Origin: Singulisphaera sp. GP187
Lineage (GTDB): Bacteria; Planctomycetota; Phycisphaerae; Phycisphaerales; SM1A02
Length of the DNA stretch: 35,196 nt
Direction of reading: 5' to 3'
Assembly: GCA_945868805.1 (NCBI GenBank)
Contig: CAMBMO010000023.1
Location: forward strand, 1 to 35,196
This document shows, piece after piece, positions 8,363 to 17,380 of the stretch (position 1 is the stretch's first letter; each line of letters opens with the position of its first letter). Below the pieces are notes generated by a model, which was not told where the DNA came from, did not search any database, and saw only the letters and a program-made list of their open reading frames with translations. A program made the translations under genes and the position numbers.

Positions 8363-9171
8363 GCAGAATCCGAGTGAAAATCCGATCGATTCGCACGGTG
8401 ATCGCGCCGGCGGTTGCGGTTGTTATCGCGCTCGCTGCGTGGGAGGTCGCGGTTGCGATCACGGGTGTCCGTGCGTACTTGCTCCCCGGTCCATTGGAGA
8501 TCGCGCGCACGATGTGGTTGAACTCTGCTCGATTGTTCGACGCATCGATCCAGACCGCGATGGCAGCGACGATTGGATTCGTGATCGCCACTGGGATTGG
8601 AATCGTCGCTGGAAGTGTGATCGCAGCAGTTCCGGTTCTCCGGCGCGCGCTCTATCCACTCGCGACAATTCTGCAAATGGTTCCCCTCGTCGCTGTCGCG
8701 CCATTGCTTGTGATCTGGCTTGGTTTCGGATTGCCGACCGCGATTGCTGCCGCGACCGTTGTCGCAATTTTCCCCGTGCTTGCCGCGACGATCGATGGAC
8801 AGGTGTCAGTTGATCCAGGACTGCGAGAGATTTTCGCTTTGCATGGCGCATCCGGTTGGACGCGGTGGAGCAAGCTCGATCTTCCTGCGTCGATTCCCAA
8901 CATCGTGACTGGGCTACGAATCTCCGCAGGTCTTGCGGTCATCGGTGCGATCGTCGGAGAATTCGTGTCGGGGTATGGTGGCGATGACGCGCCACTTGGC
9001 ATCGTCGTCATGTCTGCGATGCGCGAGGCGAGAACCGATCTTGTCTTCGGCGCGGTCGCCCTCTGCGCGGTCGTTGGGTTCGCTCTTTTCGGTCTCGTCA
9101 GTTTTGTAGGATGGGTGCTCGTGCGCCGCTGGCATTCGTCGGCGGTGGATCCATCTGGAGAGAAATCATGA
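8359..9171 (+). CDS. ABC transporter permease, NitT/TauT/ThiX type
   Basis: A 270-residue membrane permease with about six helices and a GTG start overlapping the ATPase stop. The cytoplasmic coupling loop is visible as EIFALHGASGWTRWSKLDLP (about 155-174), with the spaced Gly typical of BPD_transp_1 importers. It forms the membrane channel with the neighbouring ATPase and lipoprotein. Its stop overlaps the ATG of the binding-protein gene, so the operon is fully coupled. Confidence 0.92.
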   Translation: MSRIRVKIRSIRTVIAPAVAVVIALAAWEVAVAITGVRAYLLPGPLEIARTMWLNSARLFDASIQTAMAATIGFVIATGIGIVAGSVIAAVPVLRRALYPLATILQMVPLVAVAPLLVIWLGFGLPTAIAAATVVAIFPVLAATIDGQVSVDPGLREIFALHGASGWTRWSKLDLPASIPNIVTGLRISAGLAVIGAIVGEFVSGYGGDDAPLGIVVMSAMREARTDLVFGAVALCAVVGFALFGLVSFVGWVLVRRWHSSAVDPSGEKS

Positions 9172-10193
9172 AGTGTCATCTCAATCCATTTCATCAAGTC
9201 GCCGTCGCGACGACAATTTTCATGTCGGTTGTGGCTTGCGATCGATCATCGCCTCCAGAATCTGGTCAGCCAGCCTCCCCAACGAAGAAACTGACCTCAG
9301 TGACTTTGCAATTGAATTGGGTGCCGGAGCCAGAATTCGGCGGGATGTTTGCTGCGGTTCACGACGGCATCTACGCGGATGAAGGTCTGGAAGTCGAGAT
9401 TCGAAAAGGTGGGGCGCAGGTGCCATGCGCGCAATTGGTGGCGAGCGGTCAAGTTCAATTCGCCGTCGTGTCGGGTGAGGAGGTCTTGACATTGCGGGCG
9501 CGAGGTGGTGCGATCGTCGCTGTCTTTGCGACCTTTCAGCAGAATCCGACTGGATTCCTACTCCATGCGAGCAATCCAATCGATTCTCTTGAGGCACTTT
9601 GGACGAGTGCATCGACCATCGGAATCGATCCTGGATTGCCGTTCGTTCAGATTCTGAATCAGAAGTACGGTGGAAAGTCACTGAAGTTGGTGCCGTACTC
9701 GGGAGCACTTGCGACATTCATGGCGAGCCCCGAGTATGTTCAACAGTGCTTCATCACCGCTGAGCCGGTCGAATGTCAGCTGCGAGGGTTGGCGACGAAG
9801 GTGCTCCCGATCTCGGACGTGTTCAATCCTTACGGCGCCGTGATCGCGACGAATGAGACGACAATCCGTGACAACCGACCAATGGTGGAGGCATTTGTCC
9901 GCGCGACACGCGAAGGATGGCGGAGGTATCTGAAGTCCCCCGAGGTCTATAACCCCACGATTGCACGGATGAACCCGTCTATGACAATCGAGGCGATGAA
10001 TCTCGCTGCGAAGCTGGAAGCACCACTGATCATTCCCCAAAGCGAAGGGTCACTCGACGGTGAGTCGTCGATCGGTCGTATGACCTTAGAGCGTTGGCGC
10101 ATCACTGGAGAGCAGTTGGTGCAGACCGGCGTGATGACGGCGGTCGGAACCGTTGAAGATGCATTCCTGAAGGTGGATTCTGCACCGCACTGA
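9168..10193 (+). CDS. NMT1/THI5-like ABC substrate-binding lipoprotein
   Basis: A 341-residue binding lipoprotein. A signal helix ends in lipobox SVVAC (Cys about 25). The mature part begins with the NMT1 signature LQLNWVPEPEFGGMFAA followed by DGIYADEGLEVEI. NMT1/THI5 family (PF09084) binding proteins carry thiamine-pyrimidine precursors (ThiY), riboflavin (RibY), nitrate, sulfonates and related small molecules. The W-x-P pattern favours the ThiY/RibY side, but no ligand can be assigned, and no TPP or FMN riboswitch is visible upstream. The ATG at 9168 is chosen over 9111 because GGAGAG precedes it and it overlaps the permease stop (ATGA). Confidence 0.85.
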   Translation: MKCHLNPFHQVAVATTIFMSVVACDRSSPPESGQPASPTKKLTSVTLQLNWVPEPEFGGMFAAVHDGIYADEGLEVEIRKGGAQVPCAQLVASGQVQFAVVSGEEVLTLRARGGAIVAVFATFQQNPTGFLLHASNPIDSLEALWTSASTIGIDPGLPFVQILNQKYGGKSLKLVPYSGALATFMASPEYVQQCFITAEPVECQLRGLATKVLPISDVFNPYGAVIATNETTIRDNRPMVEAFVRATREGWRRYLKSPEVYNPTIARMNPSMTIEAMNLAAKLEAPLIIPQSEGSLDGESSIGRMTLERWRITGEQLVQTGVMTAVGTVEDAFLKVDSAPH

Positions 10194-10222
10194 TCGAGAA
10201 TGTCGGATATTCTCGTGGCAGG

Positions 10223-10747
10223 ATGCGATGGAAACCGACGATCATTCAATGGATGCTGATTGCGGGATCGATTCCGTTGATCGCAGCCGGCGAACTTGAT
10301 GTATCCGGAGTCGGCGGAACAATTCATGCAAGAACTTTGAGCGCAACCGATCAGGGCAAGTCGGACGAGCCGTGGTTCGTCGTTGTCCAGTCAAGCGCGA
10401 CTGACGCAGTCGCCTGTGGAGTCGCAGCCGAAGTCGATGGAAACGATGATGAGGTGGAGATCCCTTTCGTCGTCGTCGTGCCGACGAGAGGACCGATCGA
10501 TCTCACCGTGACAATAACCGTCATGCGAGGCGCCACGATCATCTTGATCGAAAGAGTCTTGGTGCATCGATTACCTCACCCAGCAGATCTCAACGACGAT
10601 GGCAGGATCGATTCAGTGGACTTGACCATCTTGCTTTCGCACTGGGGTCGCTGCGTGAAACGCGACGAGTGCATAGCCGATCTCGACCACGATGGTTGGG
10701 TCGACGGTCGTGATATGTCGGTGCTCGTCTCGGCGTGGCATCTCTAA
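10223..10747 (+). CDS. Secreted protein with C-terminal dockerin-like EF-hand pair
   Basis: A 174-residue exported protein. A signal peptide of about 22 residues is followed by a beta-rich domain (about 25-115), then a dockerin type I-like pair: DLNDDGRIDSVDLTILLSHWG (split at 124-144) and DLDHDGWVDGRDMSVLVSAW (154-173). Each half has the calcium-loop D-x-D/N-x-D-G-x-x-D pattern. In cellulosomal bacteria dockerins bind cohesins. In planctomycetes such pairs are common on secreted proteins without evident cellulosomes, so the role here is unknown. The gene starts 29 nt after the binding-protein gene. The two cysteines between the halves may form a disulfide. Confidence 0.7.
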   Translation: MRWKPTIIQWMLIAGSIPLIAAGELDVSGVGGTIHARTLSATDQGKSDEPWFVVVQSSATDAVACGVAAEVDGNDDEVEIPFVVVVPTRGPIDLTVTITVMRGATIILIERVLVHRLPHPADLNDDGRIDSVDLTILLSHWGRCVKRDECIADLDHDGWVDGRDMSVLVSAWHL

Positions 10748-10791
10748 GTCTTTCGATCTGAAAACGGCATCTCGCACTTACAATCTCGCAA

Positions 10792-11556
10792 ATGGCACTT
10801 GCACGGCGACCGACGCTCAGAATTCAGACAACGACGCTCTGGGAGTATCCCAGCCAGCACTACGACGGGGCGGATGGATCGCGTATGCAGGGGGATAAGA
10901 ACTATGTCGGCGCGACGCCCTCGTGGGTGATCTGGCAGTTGTTGCAGCGATACACACGTGCGGGGGACACGGTCGTCGATCCGATGTGTGGAAGCGGCAC
11001 AACGCTTGATGTCTGCGCGGATCTGGGACGCAAGGGAGTTGGATTTGATCTCGTTCCGACGCGCCCCGACATAGCGCAGGCAGATGCGAGAAAAATCCCG
11101 CTCGCGGATTCGAGTGCGGACTTTGCGTTTGTCGATCCACCGTACTCGACGCATGTGGACTATTCAGATGACGCCCGCTGCATCGGGAAGTTAGATGCGG
11201 CCGGAGAGGATGGCGGCAAGGCGTACTTCGATGCCGTGGACAAAGTCGTCGGTGAATTGCATCGAGTTCTAAAAGACCGCCGATACATAGCGCTTTACGT
11301 CTGCGATTCGTGGCGCAAGCGACGTGGCGAAAAGGGGGCGGGAAACGGCATCTTTATGCCGATCGGTTTCGAATTGTTTGCACGACTTCGAAAGCGCTTT
11401 CAACCCGTCGACATCGTGAGTGTCGTTCGACACAGCGCATCGCTTGGCAAGGGAAATTTCAACAAAGCCGCCGAAGAGGGGAACTTCTTTCTACGGGGAT
11501 TCAATTACCTCTTCATCATGAAGAAGGTCAACTCAGCGACTCTTCGTGCTCGGTGA
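10792..11556 (+). CDS. Orphan DNA (N4/N6) methylase-like SAM methyltransferase
   Basis: A 254-residue methyltransferase. A leading region LWEYPSQHYDG...YVGATPSWVIWQLLQRY acts like motif X, followed by motif I DPMCGSGTT (63-71), an acidic motif II GVGFDL, and catalytic motif IV DPPY (115-118). The C-terminal part carries RHSASLGKGNF...EGNFFLRGFNYLFIMKK. The motif order (X-I-IV) and DPPY fit amino-methylating DNA enzymes. DPMCGSGT also occurs in tRNA guanine-N2 (Trm-G10-like) enzymes, so an RNA target remains possible. There is no recognisable target-recognition domain and no restriction gene nearby. Its 3' end overlaps the convergent lipoprotein gene by 24 nt. Confidence 0.7.
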   Translation: MALARRPTLRIQTTTLWEYPSQHYDGADGSRMQGDKNYVGATPSWVIWQLLQRYTRAGDTVVDPMCGSGTTLDVCADLGRKGVGFDLVPTRPDIAQADARKIPLADSSADFAFVDPPYSTHVDYSDDARCIGKLDAAGEDGGKAYFDAVDKVVGELHRVLKDRRYIALYVCDSWRKRRGEKGAGNGIFMPIGFELFARLRKRFQPVDIVSVVRHSASLGKGNFNKAAEEGNFFLRGFNYLFIMKKVNSATLRAR

Positions 11557-13875
11557 ATCGCGAACTGCGCGTGCCGCGCGGTCGATGCGCCGGAGCGACT
11601 GCTCTGCGAGCAACTCGTTCGTCTGGTAGAGCGTTTTCAACGCGTTGGCAGAACTTTGCGCGACAGGATCGGATGCGGTCGCGGCGCGGATTGCGACGAC
11701 GAGCGCAAGGTCATCCCGTTCAAGAGCCCTTGCGAGTGCGCGGTCGTTGGCGCTGAGGAGCTCACCGGAGAGCCTCCGTGCTTGATCGCCGTCGCGGGCG
11801 AACTGCGTCGTTGTTCCGAGCAGGATTTCGGGTTCAAGAAGTGTCGTTCGTCGATAGCGCAGATCGAATGCGTCGGCGTCACTGAGCACTTCCGCTGCTT
11901 CGTCGACGAGTTTTTGTTGCAACTCGTTCCAGCGATTGTTGATCACGAGGAAATCGGCGAGTGCTGAATTCAGTTCCGATTTCGCCTTGCGAAGATCAAG
12001 ACGGGCGAGAAGGAAACTGCGCGCCATTGGCCTGATCGATGCAAGACGCGCCGTATCGGTCGCAGTCGCACATGCCAACAATTCATCCGAGTTCGCAAGC
12101 AGAATTGCGACGAGGACATCTCGCGTTTTCTGCAAGAGCTTTCGATCCGTCGCGAGAACCCCAAGCGACGCAGATGCGGTCTTCGAGAAGGCACGGGACT
12201 CATCGGGCCCCTGCGCTTGGAACGCCATCGCGTCGATTGCCGGATACGTTCGCAAGACGCGCCACACGGTTCCTGCGGGCTCGGCAGTCCCCCCGAAGAC
12301 CAGCGCTCGGTCTGCGAGTGTGTCACCGATGCGGCGGTCGAGCTCTGCCGCATGTTGATTGGTCAACACAATGCAGTCGTTGACAACCATGTCGAGCGTT
12401 CGATTGAAAAGGGGCAGATCCTCGATGATGTCGATCCCAAGTTTCTCTACTTTTTTCTGTGCCTCAGAGATTCGCTTGTTTTCGTTTTCGAGGAGCAATC
12501 TCCAGTCATCGAGCGCATCCTGCACAAATGTCGCCTCGTGGTCTTGGTCGAGTTGCGCCATCCTCGCGATCACGCGCAATGTCGCGCGCGTTGGTGCCGG
12601 GCTGATCATGCCTGCTCGGATCCAGTTCCGATACTCCTTCGATGCGTCGTAAAACAGGACATCCTCAGATTCAGGTATCGGGTCAAGTTGGGCTGCTGGG
12701 TTTGCGACCTGGAAATACCCCTTCAAGATCCGCATCTTCGTATCGTCGCTCGCCACGAGTGCCAAGAGCTGTTCGCGCGCCCTGTTCGCCGCTTCCATTT
12801 GCGGCTTTGGGTCGTCGGAGAACTGGAGGACAAGTTGCTGATGATTGGTGCGCCACGCCTCACAGATCTTTGCCGCTTGCTCGCGGTTTTGCGCTGGGAG
12901 TCCAGTCATGGACGAGACCGCGCGGAACGAGGCTAGCGTCGGCCCGTACTCCTGGATCGTCGTGAGTGATTCGATGACCTGATCGCGAGCGGACTCTTGT
13001 GCACTCGCAGGAATCCCAATCATTTCGCGACCGAGTACTTGGGTCGCGGCACGCAGATACTCGACGCTAGCGGCGCGCACCTTCGCATTGTTTGCCTCCA
13101 TGACTCTATCGACCCTCGTTGTTTCCGCATCGAATTCCGCCTTGATGGGACTATGTCGCTTCTGGCCGATTGCGTTAAAGATGGCGACCGTGGAGTTCGG
13201 AATGGACTCCCACCAGCGATCGGCAAGCAGTGAGAGTTGAGGAGCTTCCGAGTTTGTCCATGCAATAATCTCGGAAGTTGGACGCGGAGTGTTTTGTGGC
13301 CATGCGCCGAGGACCAAGTCAATGGGTGCGACGAAGCGCTTTGCGACGCCGGCCGGGAATGGAGCGCGCAGAAACCGTTCTGAAGTTCGTTGGAGACTTC
13401 GCCGAGCCGAAAAATAGCCCGTGATTGTGTGATCGAGACCTCGCACCGATCCCAGCTCATTGAAAAATGCGAGGTCCTCTCCGGTGAGCTGCGCTGTGAA
13501 GTCGCGGTTGGCGGCGAGAGCAGTGCGGTAGATTCGTGCGGTCGCGATAGCCGTTTTGTCGCCCGGGGTGATTTCTTCTTCGTCGATGGGTCGATACGCA
13601 ACCGTGATGCGCTCGCGCGCCACAATGCGATTGCGCAGAACGCTGTCGAGGTAGCGGTCATGCGCGGCGTCCACAGCAATCCAGTCGATTTTCGACCTGT
13701 CGATGCCGGCTTCGTCAACCCACCGAACGAGGTCTTCGGTACGGATAGTGGGGGCGAGAACGCGCATGGGTTGCTGAGTTTCGGGCCCGCAACCGACCAG
13801 AAAGACCACAATTGCTAGGAGTGCGACTTTCAGCACCGAAATCAGCCATTTTCGATCGCCGGAGGCCCGTTGCAT
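11533..13875 (-). CDS. Large alpha-helical lipoprotein of unknown function
   Basis: A 780-residue protein I do not recognise. Residues 1-30 form a signal with lipobox FLVGC, so it is probably membrane-anchored and periplasmic. The remainder is strongly helical and charged, with no cysteines until the tail of the protein, many Glu/Arg/Gln-rich stretches and probable coiled coils (for example around 455-490 and 645-690). No catalytic motif, repeat unit or transmembrane helix stands out after the anchor. The frame is intact over 2.3 kb and ends overlapping the convergent methyltransferase gene by 24 nt. It may be a lineage-specific envelope protein. Confidence 0.7.
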   Translation of the reverse strand: MQRASGDRKWLISVLKVALLAIVVFLVGCGPETQQPMRVLAPTIRTEDLVRWVDEAGIDRSKIDWIAVDAAHDRYLDSVLRNRIVARERITVAYRPIDEEEITPGDKTAIATARIYRTALAANRDFTAQLTGEDLAFFNELGSVRGLDHTITGYFSARRSLQRTSERFLRAPFPAGVAKRFVAPIDLVLGAWPQNTPRPTSEIIAWTNSEAPQLSLLADRWWESIPNSTVAIFNAIGQKRHSPIKAEFDAETTRVDRVMEANNAKVRAASVEYLRAATQVLGREMIGIPASAQESARDQVIESLTTIQEYGPTLASFRAVSSMTGLPAQNREQAAKICEAWRTNHQQLVLQFSDDPKPQMEAANRAREQLLALVASDDTKMRILKGYFQVANPAAQLDPIPESEDVLFYDASKEYRNWIRAGMISPAPTRATLRVIARMAQLDQDHEATFVQDALDDWRLLLENENKRISEAQKKVEKLGIDIIEDLPLFNRTLDMVVNDCIVLTNQHAAELDRRIGDTLADRALVFGGTAEPAGTVWRVLRTYPAIDAMAFQAQGPDESRAFSKTASASLGVLATDRKLLQKTRDVLVAILLANSDELLACATATDTARLASIRPMARSFLLARLDLRKAKSELNSALADFLVINNRWNELQQKLVDEAAEVLSDADAFDLRYRRTTLLEPEILLGTTTQFARDGDQARRLSGELLSANDRALARALERDDLALVVAIRAATASDPVAQSSANALKTLYQTNELLAEQSLRRIDRAARAVRDSPSTKSR

Positions 13876-14066
13876 GGCGAAAGGCTACTTGCCAACGGAA
13901 AATCTTCAATTTGACCAATGCGGCACTCCCCGCGAGTCGATTTCGAACTTGAGCCAGAGATGAAGTCGGCAAAAAAGCGCCGTTCCGTTTGCGCAAGGCG
14001 GTTCCAGATCGGATTGTGTCATTGCGCGAATCTCGCGCGGTTCAGTCATTCAAGAGGATTGGCAAC

Positions 14067-15347
14067 ATGCAGCACAGCCAGCAACAGCGGGGCGGAAAAG
14101 GGAGAAATTTGCCTCATGTTGCCATCCTCTTGATTCTGTTTGCGGTTGCGATTGGGATGCTCTTTCGTGGAGCATTCGTCTCGCGATCGGATGCATCGAC
14201 TTTCGGTAACCCAATCGCGACTCCAATTGCGGGAGTCCGACAGGTACCACAGGAGTACTCGACTATTCAAGCTGCCGTTGACGCCGCGTTGTTTGGCGAA
14301 ACCGTGCTTGTTGCTCCGGGCACTTATCGAGAACGACTCTTGATCGATGGAAAACGGATCGGGCTCACTGGAGTTCGAGGCGAAGCTCGACCTTACATCA
14401 TTGGTGATGGACGAATCGGACCAATCGTTCAACTCATGGGAGCAGGTTGCACAGGCACGACACTCGATCACCTGTCCATCTCAGGCGGTCGCGGGCCGAC
14501 CGGATGCGGACTGATGATCGATCATGTGGACGCCATCGTTCGCGGATGCGAAATCGTCGAAAATGCGGGTGGAGGAGTCGTGAATCTCGGATCGGAAAGC
14601 GCCTTCTATGACTGCTCATTCAATCAAAATGGAGCGGATATTGCAGGTGGAGGATTTCGCAACGAAGGCGGTTCGCCGACGCTGACCGATTGCATGATTC
14701 GCGTCAATACAGCGGGAACATTCGGCGGTGGGATCTATACCAACGCGGGTCGCATGACTCTGCTGAACTCGACCGTTTCGGGCAATTCCACAAAGAGTGG
14801 TGCCTGGGGTGGTGGGATCTACAGCAACGCCGGTGAGTTGCTCGCTTTCAATTCCGTGATCGAAAAGAATGCGTCGCTCGAGTCGGGCGGTGGGGTGTAT
14901 GTCGCGGGAGGCGAAGCGATGCTCTCAGGTTGCAAATTCTTGGGCAATTACAGTGCGAGTGGTTGGAGCGTGGGATCATCGGGCGCGAGTGTGTCGATGA
15001 ACGAGTCGACGATTTGCGGCGATGCCGAAAGGTCCATGCTTGGCGATGGGATCAATCACACTGGTGCGATTTTCTCGACGGGTTGTTTTGCCGATTTGAA
15101 TCAGAATGGACGCGATGACGCCGAGGAGATCGCGCTCGGACTCACTCCTGACTGCGACGGCAATGGCGTGCCAGACGCCTTCGATGCAGATTGCAATCAG
15201 AATGGAATTGTTGATCGATGCGAAATCCAAGGGGGGTGGGTTCGCGACTGCAATCAAAATGGCGTGCCAGACGGCTGCGAGATCGAGTGGGGGCTCGAAG
15301 TCGACGCGGATATTGATGGTGTTATCGACGGTTGTGCCAAAGAATGA
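14067..15347 (+). CDS. Secreted right-handed beta-helix protein with C-terminal calcium-type repeats
   Basis: A 426-residue exported or anchored protein. A hydrophobic segment lies at about 18-38, then a Pectate_lyase_3/NosD-like region beginning STIQAAVDAALFGETVLVAPGTY. Successive short coils follow, such as GGGIYTNAGRMTLLNSTVSG and GGGIYSNAGELLAFNS, which form a parallel beta-helix. The last 85 residues are aspartate-rich repeats: DLNQNGRDD, DCDGNGVPD, DCNQNGIVDRCEI, DCNQNGVPDGCEI and DADIDGVIDGC. They resemble thrombospondin type 3 calcium repeats and are frequent in Phycisphaerae surface proteins. No enzyme active site can be assigned. An in-frame ATG at 13989 exists, but 14067 has AAGAGG 9 nt upstream. 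Confidence 0.75.
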   Translation: MQHSQQQRGGKGRNLPHVAILLILFAVAIGMLFRGAFVSRSDASTFGNPIATPIAGVRQVPQEYSTIQAAVDAALFGETVLVAPGTYRERLLIDGKRIGLTGVRGEARPYIIGDGRIGPIVQLMGAGCTGTTLDHLSISGGRGPTGCGLMIDHVDAIVRGCEIVENAGGGVVNLGSESAFYDCSFNQNGADIAGGGFRNEGGSPTLTDCMIRVNTAGTFGGGIYTNAGRMTLLNSTVSGNSTKSGAWGGGIYSNAGELLAFNSVIEKNASLESGGGVYVAGGEAMLSGCKFLGNYSASGWSVGSSGASVSMNESTICGDAERSMLGDGINHTGAIFSTGCFADLNQNGRDDAEEIALGLTPDCDGNGVPDAFDADCNQNGIVDRCEIQGGWVRDCNQNGVPDGCEIEWGLEVDADIDGVIDGCAKE

Positions 15348-15427
15348 ACGATTCGACGAGATACGGCGCCAATTCTTCAACTTCGCTTATGCCTACACTC
15401 CCACTGAACCGATGGATCGGTTGCGCT

Positions 15428-15874
15428 ATGTCCCGTCAATTGATGACCATCTTCGCACTCTTCCTGCTCCTGTCGCAAACATGGGCGGGTGTTGTACGCG
15501 GTCGCGAATTCTGCGTGGACATGGGCGCCTGCGAGAAACATGTTGAACTTGCATCCGATGGGTGTTGCGTCGAAAGCGATCAACATGAACATGGAGTCGT
15601 CGATCTTGCGCAGGACATTTGCGCAGGAATGGATCATGCCCACCCAGACTGTGGTTGCCATTTGCATCTGACAGCGCCTGATCATGTGACCCTCGCTGGG
15701 CGAGTCCTTAGTGGCGCATCGCTTGATCACGTTTCGTTTTTGGCACCGATTGCCTTGATCTGGGAGCGCGTTCTTGTCGCTCCAGCGCAAATCGTTTGCC
15801 GCGTGTCAACGCCACCACCGCTCGACGAGAGTGATTGCAGGCTTGCGCTTCGCGCGACCGTCTTGTTGATTTGA
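15428..15874 (+). CDS. Small exported Cys/His-rich protein, CzcI-like position in metal-efflux operon
   Basis: A 148-residue exported protein with a hydrophobic signal (MTIFALFLLLSQTWAG) and a Cys/His-rich middle: CVDMGAC, GCC, DQHEHG, CAGMDHAHPDCGCHLH. These are plausible soft-metal ligands. The C-terminal third is hydrophobic, then ends in a short Pro-rich segment. Position and overall look recall the small periplasmic CzcI-type proteins encoded in front of cobalt-zinc-cadmium or copper RND operons; this is inference, not recognised homology. The start is uncertain (15428 or 15443), and a longer reading from 15332 overlaps the preceding gene. It lies 87 nt before the TolC-like gene and probably belongs to that operon. 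Confidence 0.6.
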   Translation: MSRQLMTIFALFLLLSQTWAGVVRGREFCVDMGACEKHVELASDGCCVESDQHEHGVVDLAQDICAGMDHAHPDCGCHLHLTAPDHVTLAGRVLSGASLDHVSFLAPIALIWERVLVAPAQIVCRVSTPPPLDESDCRLALRATVLLI

Positions 15875-15961
15875 ACCACCGCCTCACCGCGCAGTGATCG
15901 ATCGATCAGTGCGTGTGTTGTGTGCGTTGCGCTTTGAATCTTCAATACGGAGCCTCATTCA

Positions 15962-17380
15962 ATGATCCCCAAATTCACCGTTCGATCGATTGCCGCGATG
16001 CTCGTGGCGGCGACACTGACGACAGCGTGCCAGGAGTATCAGGCGAAGCCGCTCGATCTCGACGCGCACCGAGGAGAATTTCTTGCACGGACGACCGAGG
16101 GTCCGGCGGTCGCGGAATTCGCGAAGTCGATCGCACAGGATCCAAATTTGATTTCCGCTACCGACGGCACTTTCGATTTGTCCGATGGTTTGTCGCTGCG
16201 CGAAGCCGAGGCCGTCGCGATGGTCTTCAATGCGCAATTGCGCATCGCACGCCTCCGTGCTGGCGTGACGAAAGCAACCGCGGATACGGCTGGTCTTTGG
16301 GAAGACCCCGTCGTTGGCGTCGATATCACCCGGATTCTGGGGAGTTCGGTGCAGCCATGGGAGGTGATCGGCGGATTCTCGCTGACGATTCCGATCTCCG
16401 GAAGACTGGCGATCGAAAAGGAGCGTGCAGGTGCTGCGCATGTCGCTGAAATTGCGCGCGTCGCCCAGGACGAGTGGATCGTCCGTATGTCTCTGCGCCG
16501 TGCGTGGTGCGAGTGGAGCGCGATCGAAGCGCGACTCGCAGCGAACGCGGAGTACATCGATCGGCTTGACCAGATTCTTCCCATCGTCGACAAGCTCGAA
16601 AAGGCTGGAGAAATGTCTCGCCCCCAAGCTCGGCTGTTCAGGATCGAACGTGCGAGTCGATCGTCCGATGTCAACGATCTCAGGGCGCGTGTCGCGGTCG
16701 TGGAGTTGAAAGTTCGACGGTTGGTGGGGCTCTCGCCACTTGCGACGATTCCACTTCAGGCATCCGGGATCGGCGCGGGCGATCTTGAAGCGCTCGATCC
16801 GATTGAGTCGACGCGCGGTGGCGCGCTCCGGTCAAAACTCCATTTGACGAGCCCGTTGCTGATCGTGCTTCGAGCCGAGTACGAAGTCGCGGAGCGCACG
16901 CTCGCGCTCGAAATCCGGAAGCAGTATCCAGATCTCAAGGTGGGGCCAGGCTATGGAACACAAGATGGACTCGAGCAATTCGCACTTGGACTGAGCGCAC
17001 CCATTCCGATACTCAACGCCAACACGCAAGCAATCGCACAAGCGATCGCCGAGCGAGATGTCTCAAGGGCATCAGCGGAAGCTGCCGTCGAGGGTCTTGT
17101 CGCAGACATCGCGCAGGCGGGCGAATCTCTGAGGCGGGCACGTGTGCGAAGCGAATCACTGACCAACGAAATCGTTCCACTCGTCGATGCGCAATTCGCA
17201 GATGTGCGTCAGATCGCTCAATTGGGCGAGGTCGACACGCTCGTCTTGCTTGAAAGCCTCAACCGCCAGCAGGAGGCGAAACAAAGCCTGATCGACGCAC
17301 TGCGAGAAGAGGCTTTCGCCGAAATTCAACTGCGCGAGATACTCGGTCCAACGATTCCGATCAAGGAGAAGAATTCATGA
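15962..17380 (+). CDS. TolC-family outer membrane efflux lipoprotein (CusC/CzcC-like)
   Basis: A 472-residue outer membrane factor. The signal ends in a lipobox-like LTTAC (Cys about 21). Two long helical repeats follow, each with heptad-like Ala/Arg/Glu stretches (about 75-240 and 290-450), as expected for the periplasmic tunnel of the OEP family. The conserved segment LSLREAEAVAMVFNAQLR opens the first repeat. It would form the exit duct of the tripartite pump encoded downstream. Its stop overlaps the adaptor start as ATGA. Confidence 0.88.
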   Translation: MIPKFTVRSIAAMLVAATLTTACQEYQAKPLDLDAHRGEFLARTTEGPAVAEFAKSIAQDPNLISATDGTFDLSDGLSLREAEAVAMVFNAQLRIARLRAGVTKATADTAGLWEDPVVGVDITRILGSSVQPWEVIGGFSLTIPISGRLAIEKERAGAAHVAEIARVAQDEWIVRMSLRRAWCEWSAIEARLAANAEYIDRLDQILPIVDKLEKAGEMSRPQARLFRIERASRSSDVNDLRARVAVVELKVRRLVGLSPLATIPLQASGIGAGDLEALDPIESTRGGALRSKLHLTSPLLIVLRAEYEVAERTLALEIRKQYPDLKVGPGYGTQDGLEQFALGLSAPIPILNANTQAIAQAIAERDVSRASAEAAVEGLVADIAQAGESLRRARVRSESLTNEIVPLVDAQFADVRQIAQLGEVDTLVLLESLNRQQEAKQSLIDALREEAFAEIQLREILGPTIPIKEKNS

